Shown here piece by piece: positions 8,484-17,536 of a stretch of DNA of 64,000 nt (its first letter is position 1; every line of letters starts with the position of its first letter). The notes beneath the pieces were generated by a model. The model was not told where the DNA came from and ran no database searches. It was given only the letters and a program-made list of their open reading frames with translations. This DNA is from Trinickia sp. Y13 (GTDB taxonomy: Bacteria; Pseudomonadota; Gammaproteobacteria; Burkholderiales; Burkholderiaceae). The DNA lies in NCBI RefSeq assembly GCF_029522115.1, contig NZ_JAKWFK010000008.1, forward strand, positions 243,748-307,747, written 5' to 3'. The translations under genes and the position numbers were made by a program.

Positions 8484-9820
8484 GCTCGATCCGCCGCTGG
8501 CTCCTGGGTTGGCTTATTTTCGGTTTCTTGGCGGCATCGGGTATCGCGGGCTACGGCATTTTCCGGACCGTGCACGAAGAGGCGAACGAGCTGTTCGACT
8601 ACGAATTGCACGCGGTGGCGCTTTCGGTGCCCCCTACGGTCGCCTCGACCGACGCCTTGGCGCACGCCCCGGTGCAATCGCGAGAGATATTCGACGAACG
8701 CATCGCCATCGAAGTGTTGGACGAGAAAGGCCGGGGCATTTATCGCTCGCCCGATGCACCGGGTATCGATCAGCTAATCGAAGGTTTTCGTACGATCGAA
8801 CGTGGGGAGAAGCATTGGCGCGTCTTCGGCCTGCGCCAGAACGCGCGCTTCGTCCAAGTCGCGCAACCCGTGTCCGTGCGCGAGGCGCTCGCGGTGCGTC
8901 TAGCACTGCGCACGCTCTGGCCGCTCGGCCTCTTGCTGCCGTTGATCGTTGCGCTCGTGCTGATCGTGGTCTCGCGCGGCCTATCGCCTATCCGTGCGCT
9001 TTCGCGCGCGCTGTCGACGCGCTCGCTCGATGCGCTCGAGCCCTTGCACCCGGACGGCTCGGTTCCCGAAGAGATTCGACCGTTGGTCGACGCGTTGAAC
9101 GACTTACTACATCGGCTGCACGCTGCGTCCAGCGCGCAGCGCACGTTCATCGCCGATGCGGCGCACGAACTGCGTTCACCGCTAGCTGCGCTCAAACTTC
9201 AATTGCAAGCTGCCGAGCGCGACGGCTCGCTCAAGGGCGAAGGCGAAACGCTCGCACGCATCGAAGCGCGCTTGAATCGCATCATCCGCCTCGTGCAGCA
9301 ATTGCTTGCACTAGCGCGCGAGGACGCGGAGCCATCGGCGCTGCTGGCGCCGGTATCGCTGCGTCGTCTTGCCGAGCAGGCCGTGGGGGACTTCTCGCTG
9401 ATAGCGGAAACGAAATCGATCGATCTCGGGCTTGAGCTGACAGCCGCGGCAGGAGAAGAGGACCTCTTCGAAGTGCGCGGCGACCCGAATGGGTTGTCCG
9501 TACTCCTAAATAATCTCGTCGACAACGCGATTCGGTACACGCCGCAAGGGGGGCGCGTCGATTTGATTCTGCGCCGAATCGGCCCGCGGATCGACTTCGA
9601 GGTTCGCGATACCGGCCCGGGTATCGCTCAAGCCGAACTCGCGCGGGTCTGCGATCGGTTCTATCGCGGGGAAGGGGCGGCCGGGGAGGGCAGCGGGCTG
9701 GGCTTGGCGATTGCGTCTCGCATCGCAAGCCGCCACGGGGCCGAGTTGTCCTTGCGCAACAATGCAGATGGGATCGGATTGTCGGTCACGGTATCGCCGT
9801 TGCAGGCGGCTTCGCCTTAG
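8480..9820 (+). CDS. Sensor histidine kinase (QseC/PmrB-like)
   Basis: A 446-residue inner-membrane kinase. It has two membrane helices (about 7-27 and 150-172) that bound a periplasmic domain of about 120 residues, then a HAMP-like linker (SRGLSPIRALSRAL). The H box is ADAAHELRSPLAAL with H229. The N box is NNLVDNAIRYTP, and the G boxes are DTGPGIA and GSGLGLAIA. All catalytic residues are present. It overlaps the response-regulator gene by 4 bp and should phosphorylate it. The signal is unknown; QseC/PmrB relatives sense cations, lipid stress or small molecules. Confidence 0.92.
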   Translation: MSSIRRWLLGWLIFGFLAASGIAGYGIFRTVHEEANELFDYELHAVALSVPPTVASTDALAHAPVQSREIFDERIAIEVLDEKGRGIYRSPDAPGIDQLIEGFRTIERGEKHWRVFGLRQNARFVQVAQPVSVREALAVRLALRTLWPLGLLLPLIVALVLIVVSRGLSPIRALSRALSTRSLDALEPLHPDGSVPEEIRPLVDALNDLLHRLHAASSAQRTFIADAAHELRSPLAALKLQLQAAERDGSLKGEGETLARIEARLNRIIRLVQQLLALAREDAEPSALLAPVSLRRLAEQAVGDFSLIAETKSIDLGLELTAAAGEEDLFEVRGDPNGLSVLLNNLVDNAIRYTPQGGRVDLILRRIGPRIDFEVRDTGPGIAQAELARVCDRFYRGEGAAGEGSGLGLAIASRIASRHGAELSLRNNADGIGLSVTVSPLQAASP

Positions 9821-9847
9821 TTTGCTTCTCGCGTTCGATTCTCGCGC

Positions 9848-10408
9848 TCAGTCCTTGCGCGCCAGCAGTTTCTCGATCCACGCTTGCGTTTCCCGATAGC
9901 CGCCTTCGCCGACATGCGTGTAGACGACATGCCCCTGCTTGTCGATCAAATAGAACGCGGGCCAATACCGATTGCCGTAAGCGTTCCAGGTCGCATAAGC
10001 ATTGTCCTGTGCGACGGGGAATCGAATCCCGTACCGCTGAATCGCGTCTTTCACGTTTTCCGTGACGCGCTCGTTCGGAAACTCGGGCGTGTGAACGCCG
10101 ATGACCGTCAAGCCTTTGCTTCGATATCGCTGATCCCAGTCCTTCACATAAGGCAGTGTATGGAAGCAGTTAATACAGCCATAGGTCCAAAAGTCGATCA
10201 GCACTACTTTGCCGCGCAACGCCTGCAGCGTGAGCGCGGGGCTGTTCAGCCAATGATCGATGCCCGTGAACTCGGGCGCCATGCGTTGGCCGGCGGCTGC
10301 GTGGGCGAGCCGATCGTCCGCGCGGCTGACGGCGGGCGTGCCGGCGGCCGCCGCCAAGCTCAAAGCGGCGGCCATGACTAGAGGGCGTGCTGATGTGCGC
10401 ATTTGCAT
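9848..10408 (-). CDS. Exported thioredoxin-fold protein (TlpA/DipZ C-terminal type)
   Basis: A 186-residue protein with a signal peptide (residues 1-30, ending AVSRA-DD). The thioredoxin-like fold begins near LQALRGKVVLIDFWTYGCINC; the redox pair is C78 and C81 in the form CINC, which is typical of the periplasmic domain of DipZ-type proteins. A cis-Pro region follows (RYWPAFYLIDKQGHVVYTHVGEG). It probably reduces or handles disulfides or peroxide in the periplasm. It is convergent with the kinase gene (27-bp gap) and lies downstream of the EF-G-like gene on the same strand. A second ATG two codons later is an equally good start. Confidence 0.85.
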   Translation of the reverse strand: MQMRTSARPLVMAAALSLAAAAGTPAVSRADDRLAHAAAGQRMAPEFTGIDHWLNSPALTLQALRGKVVLIDFWTYGCINCFHTLPYVKDWDQRYRSKGLTVIGVHTPEFPNERVTENVKDAIQRYGIRFPVAQDNAYATWNAYGNRYWPAFYLIDKQGHVVYTHVGEGGYRETQAWIEKLLARKD

Positions 10409-10500
10409 TTCCTTCCCGTTGCGTGGCAGTCAGCGATAGATACGCATTGCAATCGCCAACGGATGCACGGGTGAGGAAATGGCCGGAAGCTAGCTGCTCC

Positions 10501-12552
10501 TCATCGGTCGCCGCCTTCCTCTTGCCGCCGGTACTGCGCGGCGAGCTTGTCTTGTTGGGTGGGCGGCACAGGATCGTAATGGCTGAGCTCGATGTTGTAG
10601 TTGCCATCGCCCCCCGCCATCGCGTTCAGGCGCGATTGGTACTCGCTCAGTTCGGACAACGGCGCCTTCGCGGTCACCACCACCGATTGGCCGTTGAGCG
10701 TGCGCGAGCCTTGAACCTGAGCCCGCCGCGACGATAAGTCGCCAATGATGTCGCCCATCGCGGCCTCGGGCGCGGTCACTTCGAGATCGACGACGGGTTC
10801 GAGCAAAATCGGTTGCGCTTTGAGGACGGCGTCGATGAATGCCTTGCGGCCCGCGACGACGAACGCGACCTCCTTCGAATCGACGGGGTGGTACTTGCCG
10901 TCATGAACCGTCACACGAACGTCCTGCATCGGAAAGCCGGCGAGCGGACCGCTTTCGATGACTTGAAGGATGCCTTTTTCGACGGCGGGCATGAATTGCC
11001 CCGGAATTGCACCGCCCTTGACCGCATCGACGAACTCGTAACCGGCCCCGCGCGGCAGCGGCTCCACGCGCAGCATGACTTCGCCGAATTGGCCGGCGCC
11101 GCCCGTTTGCTTTTTATGGCGGTAGTGTCCCTCGGCCGCCGCGCCGATCGTCTCCCGGTAGGCGATCTTGGGCGGCCTCGTGACGACTGCGAGCTTGTAT
11201 TGATCGGCAATCCGCTCGAGCATATGCCGCAAATGCAGTTCGCCCAAACCGCGCACGACGGTTTCATTGGTTCCTGCCGGATGCTCGATCCGCAAGCAGG
11301 GATCTTCGGCGGCGAGCTTCTGCAGGATCTCCCACAAGCGCTGCTCGTTGCCGCGCCGTTCCGGCTCGATGGCGAGCGCGTAGATCGAGCTCGGAAACTC
11401 CAGCGGCGCTAGATGGATGTCGCCATCCTCGGGGGCATCGTGCAATACGGCGTCGTAGCCGATCTCGTCGACCTTCGCCGTGGCGCATATGTCGCCCGGG
11501 CCCGCTTGCGCGATGTCGGCGTGCTCCTTGCCTTGGAGGCGCATCAGGTGGGCGACGCGAAAGGGGTGGCGCGCGCTGCCGATGTAAAGCAGTCCGTCGC
11601 GCCGCACCGTTCCCTGGTGGACACGGAACACGGCCATTTTGCCGATGTAGGGATCCACCACGATCTTGAAGACATGCGCGAGTACATGCTTGTCCGCGTC
11701 GGGCGCCGCGCGGACCGTTTCCCTCCGGCCGTCGACTTCGCGGTAAAAGAGGGGAGGGTTGCCTTCGAGCGGACTAGGCAGCAACCGCACCAATACGTCC
11801 AAAAGCTGCTCGATCCCCGTACCTGTTTCGGCCGAGGCAAAGCAGATCGGCACCAAATGCCCTTCGCGCAACGCTTGCTCGAGGGGCGCATGCAATTGCT
11901 CCGGCTCGATCGCTTCACCCTGCTCGAGATAAAGCTCCATCAAATCGGCGTCCAACTCGATGACTTGGTCGACGAGCGCGTCGTGCGCCGCTTGGACGCT
12001 GAGAAAATCGGCGTCGCCTGAAGGATTGAAAAAACAATCCACCACACTCTGGGCTCGCTGAGCGGGGAGATTGATCGGCAAGCAGGTTTTGCCGAACGCC
12101 TCTTGTATCTGCTCGACTAGCGCGGGCAAATCGACTTTCTCGCCGTCGATCCCGTTCACGATGATCATCGTGCAGAGTTTGCGCGCTTTGGCCCACGCCA
12201 TCATGCGGCGCGAGGCCATTTCAACGCCGGTGCGCGCATTGATAACGAGCGCCACGGTCTCCACGGCAGCGAGCGCGCTCATCGACAGCCCGCAGAAATC
12301 GGGGTAGCCCGGCGTGTCGACGAGATAGACGCGCGTACCCCTGTAATCGAGGTGCGTCACGGCGGAGCTGAGCGAATGGCGGTATTTGCGCTCCAGCGGG
12401 TCGGAATCGCAGACGGTGGTGCCACGCTCCACGCTGCCGGCATTGTGAATGGCGCCGCTCCGATAGAGTAGCGCCTCGATCAACGAAGTCTTACCGCAGC
12501 CAGCATGACCGACCAACGCGACGGTACGAATGGCTTCGGGGTGATGGTCCAT
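10501..12552 (-). CDS. EF-G-like translational GTPase with altered G4 motif
   Basis: A 683-residue protein that follows the full EF-G plan: GTPase domain (1-270), domain II (about 290-370), domain III (about 380-455), domain IV with AYRETIG and the glycine-rich HYRHKKQTGGAGQFG (about 460-590), and domain V (about 595-683). The P loop is GHAGCGKTS (15-23), switch I is ERGTTVCDSDPLE, and G3 is DTPG (79-82). The G4 motif is NGID (133-136) instead of NKxD, so the usual Lys is missing. This is the EF-G-like paralogue seen in many Burkholderiaceae, not the housekeeping FusA of the str operon; no ribosomal genes are nearby. Its biological role is unknown. Confidence 0.85.
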   Translation of the reverse strand: MDHHPEAIRTVALVGHAGCGKTSLIEALLYRSGAIHNAGSVERGTTVCDSDPLERKYRHSLSSAVTHLDYRGTRVYLVDTPGYPDFCGLSMSALAAVETVALVINARTGVEMASRRMMAWAKARKLCTMIIVNGIDGEKVDLPALVEQIQEAFGKTCLPINLPAQRAQSVVDCFFNPSGDADFLSVQAAHDALVDQVIELDADLMELYLEQGEAIEPEQLHAPLEQALREGHLVPICFASAETGTGIEQLLDVLVRLLPSPLEGNPPLFYREVDGRRETVRAAPDADKHVLAHVFKIVVDPYIGKMAVFRVHQGTVRRDGLLYIGSARHPFRVAHLMRLQGKEHADIAQAGPGDICATAKVDEIGYDAVLHDAPEDGDIHLAPLEFPSSIYALAIEPERRGNEQRLWEILQKLAAEDPCLRIEHPAGTNETVVRGLGELHLRHMLERIADQYKLAVVTRPPKIAYRETIGAAAEGHYRHKKQTGGAGQFGEVMLRVEPLPRGAGYEFVDAVKGGAIPGQFMPAVEKGILQVIESGPLAGFPMQDVRVTVHDGKYHPVDSKEVAFVVAGRKAFIDAVLKAQPILLEPVVDLEVTAPEAAMGDIIGDLSSRRAQVQGSRTLNGQSVVVTAKAPLSELSEYQSRLNAMAGGDGNYNIELSHYDPVPPTQQDKLAAQYRRQEEGGDR

Positions 12553-13475
12553 GGCCGCCCTCGTCCTGCGATCGCAATGGGGCCATTATTGGCGAAAACA
12601 CGGCCCGCCGCCAAGTGGATGCGCGCCGATCGGCCGCGCGATAACCGCTTTACCTACCCGGGCAGGAAGGCTATCGCCGGATCGATCGTCATACTATTTT
12701 GGGGGCAGGAGCATTATAAATCGAGTTGTTATTCAGGATAAATCGATCCCTCCCGGTTCAAGCAGTTTCCACACCAAACATTCAAAACATAACAATTGTT
12801 AACGTGCAGATTGCAAAGCATCGCCCGCCGATGCGACGTCGGTTGGTTTGCGCATCCAGCGGAGCGGCGCGGTGCAGATTTCCACTCGTAGTTCGGGTTT
12901 TCGAGCGTCGAATTTCGAAAATGTGAAAAAGGACTGCGGTTTTCGGTTGTGGAATAGAAATCCTAAATTTTCATGTGCTTTCTTGACAGGGAAACCCTGA
13001 CTCACTAAATTCTCTCTCAACTTCTATTCGAAAAAGTTCCCGCCGAGTCGGAGCGAATCGGTCGAGAGGCCGCCGCAGCGCGGCTCGTGCGGAAACGAGA
13101 TTTTGATGCGGGGGCACGCGAGATGGAATGCGATCCGAAGCAAAACAGTAGTCATCGTTGCGTCGCGCGCAGCTTGCGGCGGCAGCGGCAATCGGCGCTT
13201 CGTCGTCCCGATCCGAGGCGGCCACATCGCGTCCCTGGGCGCACCGAGATCCATTCTTACCAATTCGCGTTTCGCGGGAAACCCCGATAGCTGCTCGGCA
13301 ACGTAACGGCGCACAAAGCCGCCCCGATTTTTCCTGAAACTTTCGGTCATGGTACCGAGGGGTCACTGCATCCGATCGATGGGCGCGGCCACCCCGGCGG
13401 GCAGAAAGAATTACCAAGCTGTTCGGTTCAAGTAGTAGCGACGTGTTTATTCATTAAATAACCGAGGGCATAAAC
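12553..13475. other. Long gene-poor, AT-richer stretch
   Basis: More than 900 bp with no convincing gene. By eye it is richer in A and T than its neighbours, mostly at 12660-13020 and 13400-13470. Open frames are short and have Arg-rich, non-protein-like translations. It carries one reasonable sigma-70 promoter (listed separately) far upstream of the next gene. It could contain an unrecognised small RNA. Confidence 0.5.
12983..13011 (+). promoter_or_regulatory. Possible sigma-70 promoter with palindrome on the -35
   Basis: A perfect TTGACA (12983-12988), a 17-bp spacer and TAAATT (13006-13011, four of six matches to TATAAT). The palindrome CAGGG-AAA-CCCTG (12987-12999) covers the end of the -35 and the spacer and could be an operator. 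No gene follows for 460 bp, so a long leader or an unseen RNA would be needed. Confidence 0.35.
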
Positions 13476-14144
13476 ATGGGCGGCGACGTGGTGCGTTATG
13501 GGGACTCAATCGTGTTGAAAAGTTGTGACTGTAGCGACCCCTTGTATTTGGGGTTCGTCAGGCGGTTCGAAGGCCGCCGCAATCCGCTGCTCCTGTCGAC
13601 CGAGGTATCGGAGGCCGATAAGCATCCGCCGAGCGATTATCAATGGCGTTTGCTACCGGTGGTGGGCGCGAAGCGAAAATGGGGCGATCCCGTCCAGTTC
13701 GCCGATCGCGTCCGGCTACAAGTGGTCGACGACAAGGGGAACTCGCGGATGCTCTCCGTGAGCCATTTGGACAATCGCTCGATCATGGCCGAACGGCGTC
13801 CGACGTGCGTCGACTCGTGCACCTGGTGGGTGACCTACACGAGCGAACTGCGGTTGGGGCGTGACGGCCGTGTCGGGCCTTCGGGCGATCTGTCGCCTCA
13901 CCTCATGTACGGGGATTTGAACTACGTCGGCCTCGTCAACGGCGCGCGCTATCTGGCCGTGATAGACGACCAATACGGAATCCTGCGCAAGCGCACCGTG
14001 TTGCTCGACGATTTGCCCGGCACCGGAACGGCAACATGGTGGCGTATCCAACGGTCTCTACCCGAACGCGTTTCACCCGTGCGCACCGTGCAAGGAGCGT
14101 TGTCCGTACGCGCCGAGACAGCCCCCTCTCTGTCGATCGCTTAG
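13476..14144 (+). CDS. Unknown protein with three W-ended beta repeats
   Basis: A 222-residue protein with no signal peptide, and not recognised. The ribosome site CGAGGG sits 7-12 bp before the ATG. The sequence falls into three similar blocks. Each opens with a 'G/A-D-hydrophobic' strand (YGDSIVLKS, FADRVRLQV, YGDLNYVGLV) and closes with a Trp motif (YQWRLLP, CTWWVTY, TWWRIQR). Threefold internal repeats ending in Trp strands recall beta-trefoil (MIR, fascin or lectin-like) folds, though the blocks here, about 60-65 residues, are longer than usual. It contains a pair of cysteines (CDC) and a second CVDSC. It sits alone between a gene-poor region and a porin. Confidence 0.65.
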   Translation: MGGDVVRYGDSIVLKSCDCSDPLYLGFVRRFEGRRNPLLLSTEVSEADKHPPSDYQWRLLPVVGAKRKWGDPVQFADRVRLQVVDDKGNSRMLSVSHLDNRSIMAERRPTCVDSCTWWVTYTSELRLGRDGRVGPSGDLSPHLMYGDLNYVGLVNGARYLAVIDDQYGILRKRTVLLDDLPGTGTATWWRIQRSLPERVSPVRTVQGALSVRAETAPSLSIA

Positions 14145-14252
14145 GGCGCGGACGGGCGGCTCGGCGCGCTCGATCTGCGCTGAGCCGCCTAGCCCCCATC
14201 GCCAAGCCGGCGAAGCCGCGTTTTCAACGCTCACCTCTGCCAAAGAAGGGCG

Positions 14253-14283
14253 GCACTCGCGTTCGCGCATCGAACGCGAGTGC
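14253..14283 (-). terminator. 13-bp stem hairpin after the porin gene
   Basis: A perfect inverted repeat: arms 14253-14265 and 14271-14283, starting GCACTCGCG, with a 5-nt loop. It lies 18 bp beyond the porin stop codon on the minus strand and is convergent with the unknown gene at 13476. There is no strong T run, so it may act as a bidirectional terminator or a 3'-end stabiliser. Confidence 0.6.
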
Positions 14284-14301
14284 TGATGAGGCTCGCTGCG
14301 G

Positions 14302-15423
14302 TCAGAAACTGTGCTTGATCCCGACGTTGGCCACGACCGTTCTCGCCGCCGTAGCCGTTCCACCTGCAAGGATCGACGTCTTCAATCCTTCGAGCGGGTC
14401 CACCGTGCCGACCGCTCCGGCGTCGATGTACGCGAGTTGCTCGTATAACGTCGTGCGCTTCGAAAGGGCGTAGTCGTTGCTCAGGACCAGCGCTTTCGCT
14501 GCACTGTTGTGCGCACCCCGGTATGCGTTGTAGTAGCCGGCGAGCGTTGCCGTGTTCGCGCTACTCCACCGGTAGTCGATGCCCGCGCCGAACGAATGAA
14601 CGGTGGAGAGGTCACTCCCGTTGACCGTGCGGTCGATCACGTCGACATAGTTGAACTTGCCGGTTACCGGACCATAGGGCACCGCGATACCGGCACTCCA
14701 CAGCTGGCTGACGTTCGCGCCAGTCACGCTGTCTGCAATCGACTGATACGACACGGAAGCCGTGAGCGGTCCGGTATAGGTCGCGCCCAGCGAGATCTCG
14801 CTGCCGCGCTTCAGACTGCCTGCGACGCCGCCGAGCGAATAAGCCGCGGCCATCCAGACCGGGCCCAGCGTATTCGAGTATTGCACCGCGTTGCCGATGA
14901 ACACGCCGACGTCGTTGCTGGGGCTAGTGCCCGCGCCCATTGCATTGCCCGGTGCGGCGAGCTGCGTATAGGCCCACGGATACAGACCCGACAAGTTCTC
15001 CTTCATGCCGCGCGGGTCGGTCGTCAGCGCGGCAAGCAACGACGGACTGTATTGGCGCCCGAGCGTCACCGTGCCCCAGCTCGTGCTCAAACCGACATTG
15101 GCCTGGCGCCTGAAGATTTCCGACGAGAAGCCGGGGCCGCTCGTCATCGTGCCTGAATTGCTACTGAAGTGACCTTCGAGATCGAATATGGCTTTCATGC
15201 CGGCGCCGAGGTCTTCGGCGCCGCGAAGCCCCCAGATACTGGGGCTGATACCGCCGGTCGCAAGCTGCACCTGACTGCCCGCGCCGGTGGCCGCGTGGTT
15301 CGTATAAAGCAGGCCCGCGTCGATGACTCCGTAGAGCGTCACCGACGATTGTGCGGCCGCTGCACCCGCCGCGCAGCCGAGCATGATCGCCACGAAACTT
15401 CGTCGATAGTACTGATTGTGCAT
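14302..15423 (-). CDS. Gram-negative trimeric porin (OmpC/Omp38 type)
   Basis: A 373-residue outer-membrane porin. It has a cleavable signal peptide (about 1-22, ending GAAAAQ-S) and then the strand pattern SSVTLYGVIDAGLLYTNHA, typical of Burkholderia general porins. The L3 region and the GRQYSPSLLAAL motif follow, and the last residue is Phe (VGIKHSF), as required for assembly by the BAM machine. It should form 16-stranded trimers that let small hydrophilic solutes in. The ATG at 15423 is chosen for its GGAG ribosome site 6-9 bp upstream; a longer frame has no such site. A strong hairpin follows it. Confidence 0.93.
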   Translation of the reverse strand: MHNQYYRRSFVAIMLGCAAGAAAAQSSVTLYGVIDAGLLYTNHAATGAGSQVQLATGGISPSIWGLRGAEDLGAGMKAIFDLEGHFSSNSGTMTSGPGFSSEIFRRQANVGLSTSWGTVTLGRQYSPSLLAALTTDPRGMKENLSGLYPWAYTQLAAPGNAMGAGTSPSNDVGVFIGNAVQYSNTLGPVWMAAAYSLGGVAGSLKRGSEISLGATYTGPLTASVSYQSIADSVTGANVSQLWSAGIAVPYGPVTGKFNYVDVIDRTVNGSDLSTVHSFGAGIDYRWSSANTATLAGYYNAYRGAHNSAAKALVLSNDYALSKRTTLYEQLAYIDAGAVGTVDPLEGLKTSILAGGTATAARTVVANVGIKHSF

Positions 15424-15855
15424 GGTGTCTCCATCAATTTTTGAATTGGCCGAGCCGGGTCGGCTTCTTTGTCGAGCGATGCACGCATCTCCCGAGAGAA
15501 CGGCGCCGCGACCGGATGCAACATGCATGCCAGTCTTTTTTGTTCCCGTTTCGATCTGATGGTTAGGAGACCTATGTATCGGGCGATGCCTGACAAGGCA
15601 GCGCGCAGAGCCGAAAACCCCTCGGCCCTAGCTCGTGCGCATCGAACAGCGGTGTGTTGTCTCGAGTGTTTCGTATTGCGACAACCTTGCGACAATGGCC
15701 GCACACCCGTGTGGCAAGACGGTAATCGTGAGAATGACCCGTGCAAGTGACGGCGAACGTTGGCCCTATCAACATGTACCGGACCAGTTGGGCCAATGAA
15801 TAGGCGGGCGCTGCGGTGGCCGCGGCGATCGGAAGCATGCCCCCGAACGGCTGCG
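15424..15855. other. Intergenic region between two porin genes
   Basis: About 430 bp upstream of the trimeric porin, which must hold its promoter. A minus-strand frame at 15572-15838 (88 codons) contains a Cys/His-rich patch (CTGHSHDY, CGHCRK), but it lacks a clear ribosome site and I do not recognise it. I do not call it a gene. Confidence 0.4.
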
Positions 15856-17310
15856 TTAGAACGTCACGGTCGTGCGCACCCCGACGACGAACGTATTGCG
15901 CAATGCTCGCGTTTGATCGTTCGGATTCTGGCCAGCACCTGCGTTGAAGGTGTATTGCGCGTCGCCTTGCACGACCCACCACGGCGTCACTTGATATTGG
16001 TACGTTGCTTCGAGCGCCGTCTCGCTGCCGCGCACGACATAGCCGTTGTCCGCGTCCAGTGCGCGCGCATGGCTGCCGATCTTCACGTATGCGAGACCCA
16101 AACCGACGCTGTCGTTGTCCCGGCCCTTGAACGGGGCTTTCATAACCATGCCCAGATTGGCGCTCATGCTGATGAGGTTGCGATCGCCGGGCGCGCCCAT
16201 GACGCGCGCGAATACGCCGATGCTGCGCGGGCTGTCCGCGCCCGCGCGCCAAACCATTTGATCGGCGACGGCGTAAAAACCGTAATCGCCGCGGTGTTGC
16301 GCCGGGGCGCCGGTCGAAGCAGGGGAGGCGAGCGAGAGACCCGTGCCGTCCAAGCGCTGATCGGCAAACCGCTCGTTGTTGTACCAGAGGCCAAGCTTGT
16401 AGGTGCCGGGTAATCCGCCGCTTGCCTTGACCGCATCGGAACCGCCTTGACCTTGCGACGGCTGGTTGATCGCGTACTGCAGCTCGCCGATGTAAAGCGC
16501 CCCGTTATGCAAATTAAAGCGGGTGCCGCTGCCGTTCAATCGCTGCGGGTCGCCCTCGCCGGGCGCGGGATTGCCGTCGAATACGCCCGCCAGCGCCGTG
16601 AGAGACGGTGTGAGCTGCGCACGCACGCGCACGCCGAGCGAGGACAACGGGTAGGCCGGGCCGCCCGAAGGCATATCGTAGGAGGGCACGCCGGCCCACC
16701 CGAACATCGTGTTCACGAACGTGTTGGCGTACGTGCTCACCATGAATTCCTGGTCGAGACTTTGCTGCCCGACCTTGACATCGACACGATCGCCCAGCAT
16801 CGACTGCTGATACCAGAGTTCCCACAGACGCGTGGTGTCGTCCGCCTCGATCCCGCTCGCCGTATTGAGCGTGCCCAGGTTGTATTGGCTCAGGTTGCGG
16901 CCGTGAATCTGCAGAGCGCTCACGTTGAAGCTGCCGCCGGGCAGGCCGAAGGCCTTGCCGGTGTCGATACCGAACGTTGCCGTGGTCACACCGTCGTACG
17001 CGCCGCCGCGTGCAAGGCCGCCGCGCAGGTTTGCGAGATATTCGCTCGTCTCGGTCAGCGTGAAGGTGGCGCCGTGCTTATCGAGCCACGGACGCAGCCC
17101 CCCCATGTCGCCCAGCAAATTCTGACGCGTGGCGAGGCTATCGGAGGCCTCCGGCGAGGGGGCCTGCGCGTTGCTGCCAGCTCCGGCAGATTGCGCGGAA
17201 GAATCGGGCTCGCCCGCGGCCAGGGCCGCGCACGATGCAAGTGTGCTCAAGACGAGCGCGGCGCAGCGGGTCAAAGGAAGCGAAGCGCTGCGAGCAACGG
17301 CTTGGGACAT
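15856..17310 (-). CDS. OprB-family carbohydrate-selective porin
   Basis: A 484-residue outer-membrane protein. The signal peptide is at 1-32 (ending ALAAGE), followed by a Ser/Ala-rich linker and the OprB start, NLLGDMGGLRPWLDKHGATFTLTETSEYLANLRGG. Next comes LWELWYQQSMLGDRVDVKVGQQSLDQEFMVS. The chain ends with VVGVRTTVTF (C-terminal Phe). OprB porins pass glucose and other sugars across the outer membrane. The start at 17310 is chosen for an AAAGGAG ribosome site; the ATG upstream at 17346 would add a charged, non-signal extension. The nearby sugar importers make a sugar role plausible, but they are not in the same operon. Confidence 0.92.
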   Translation of the reverse strand: MSQAVARSASLPLTRCAALVLSTLASCAALAAGEPDSSAQSAGAGSNAQAPSPEASDSLATRQNLLGDMGGLRPWLDKHGATFTLTETSEYLANLRGGLARGGAYDGVTTATFGIDTGKAFGLPGGSFNVSALQIHGRNLSQYNLGTLNTASGIEADDTTRLWELWYQQSMLGDRVDVKVGQQSLDQEFMVSTYANTFVNTMFGWAGVPSYDMPSGGPAYPLSSLGVRVRAQLTPSLTALAGVFDGNPAPGEGDPQRLNGSGTRFNLHNGALYIGELQYAINQPSQGQGGSDAVKASGGLPGTYKLGLWYNNERFADQRLDGTGLSLASPASTGAPAQHRGDYGFYAVADQMVWRAGADSPRSIGVFARVMGAPGDRNLISMSANLGMVMKAPFKGRDNDSVGLGLAYVKIGSHARALDADNGYVVRGSETALEATYQYQVTPWWVVQGDAQYTFNAGAGQNPNDQTRALRNTFVVGVRTTVTF

Positions 17311-17536
17311 CGGAACTCCTTTATCTTTTTCATGACGCAACCGCACGGCGAAAACGCGGCGGCCAGCCCGGTTTGCGGAAATGACGCGTCGCGCCGTGTG
17401 CTCGAACGACGAGGCGCGAGACGGGACCGCATTTTACTCAGCAAATGCGGAAATTGAAACAATAATGCGATTGATTCGTATTGGCAATTGAAAGCATCGC
17501 GGCAAAGCCGGGGTACCGTCAGGCGCATTGCCCCCG

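Noticed and set aside
12749..12785. tRNA-like GGTTCAAGC followed by ACACCA
   Set aside because: The T-arm bases do not pair and no acceptor or anticodon arm can be folded.
12971..13417. 148-codon minus-strand frame in the AT-richer stretch
   Set aside because: Arg/Ala/Ser-rich translation without protein character; it overlaps the promoter candidate and has no ribosome site.
15572..15838. 88-codon minus-strand frame with Cys/His patches downstream of the OprB porin
   Set aside because: No ribosome site, moderate codon bias and no recognised family; kept only as a note.
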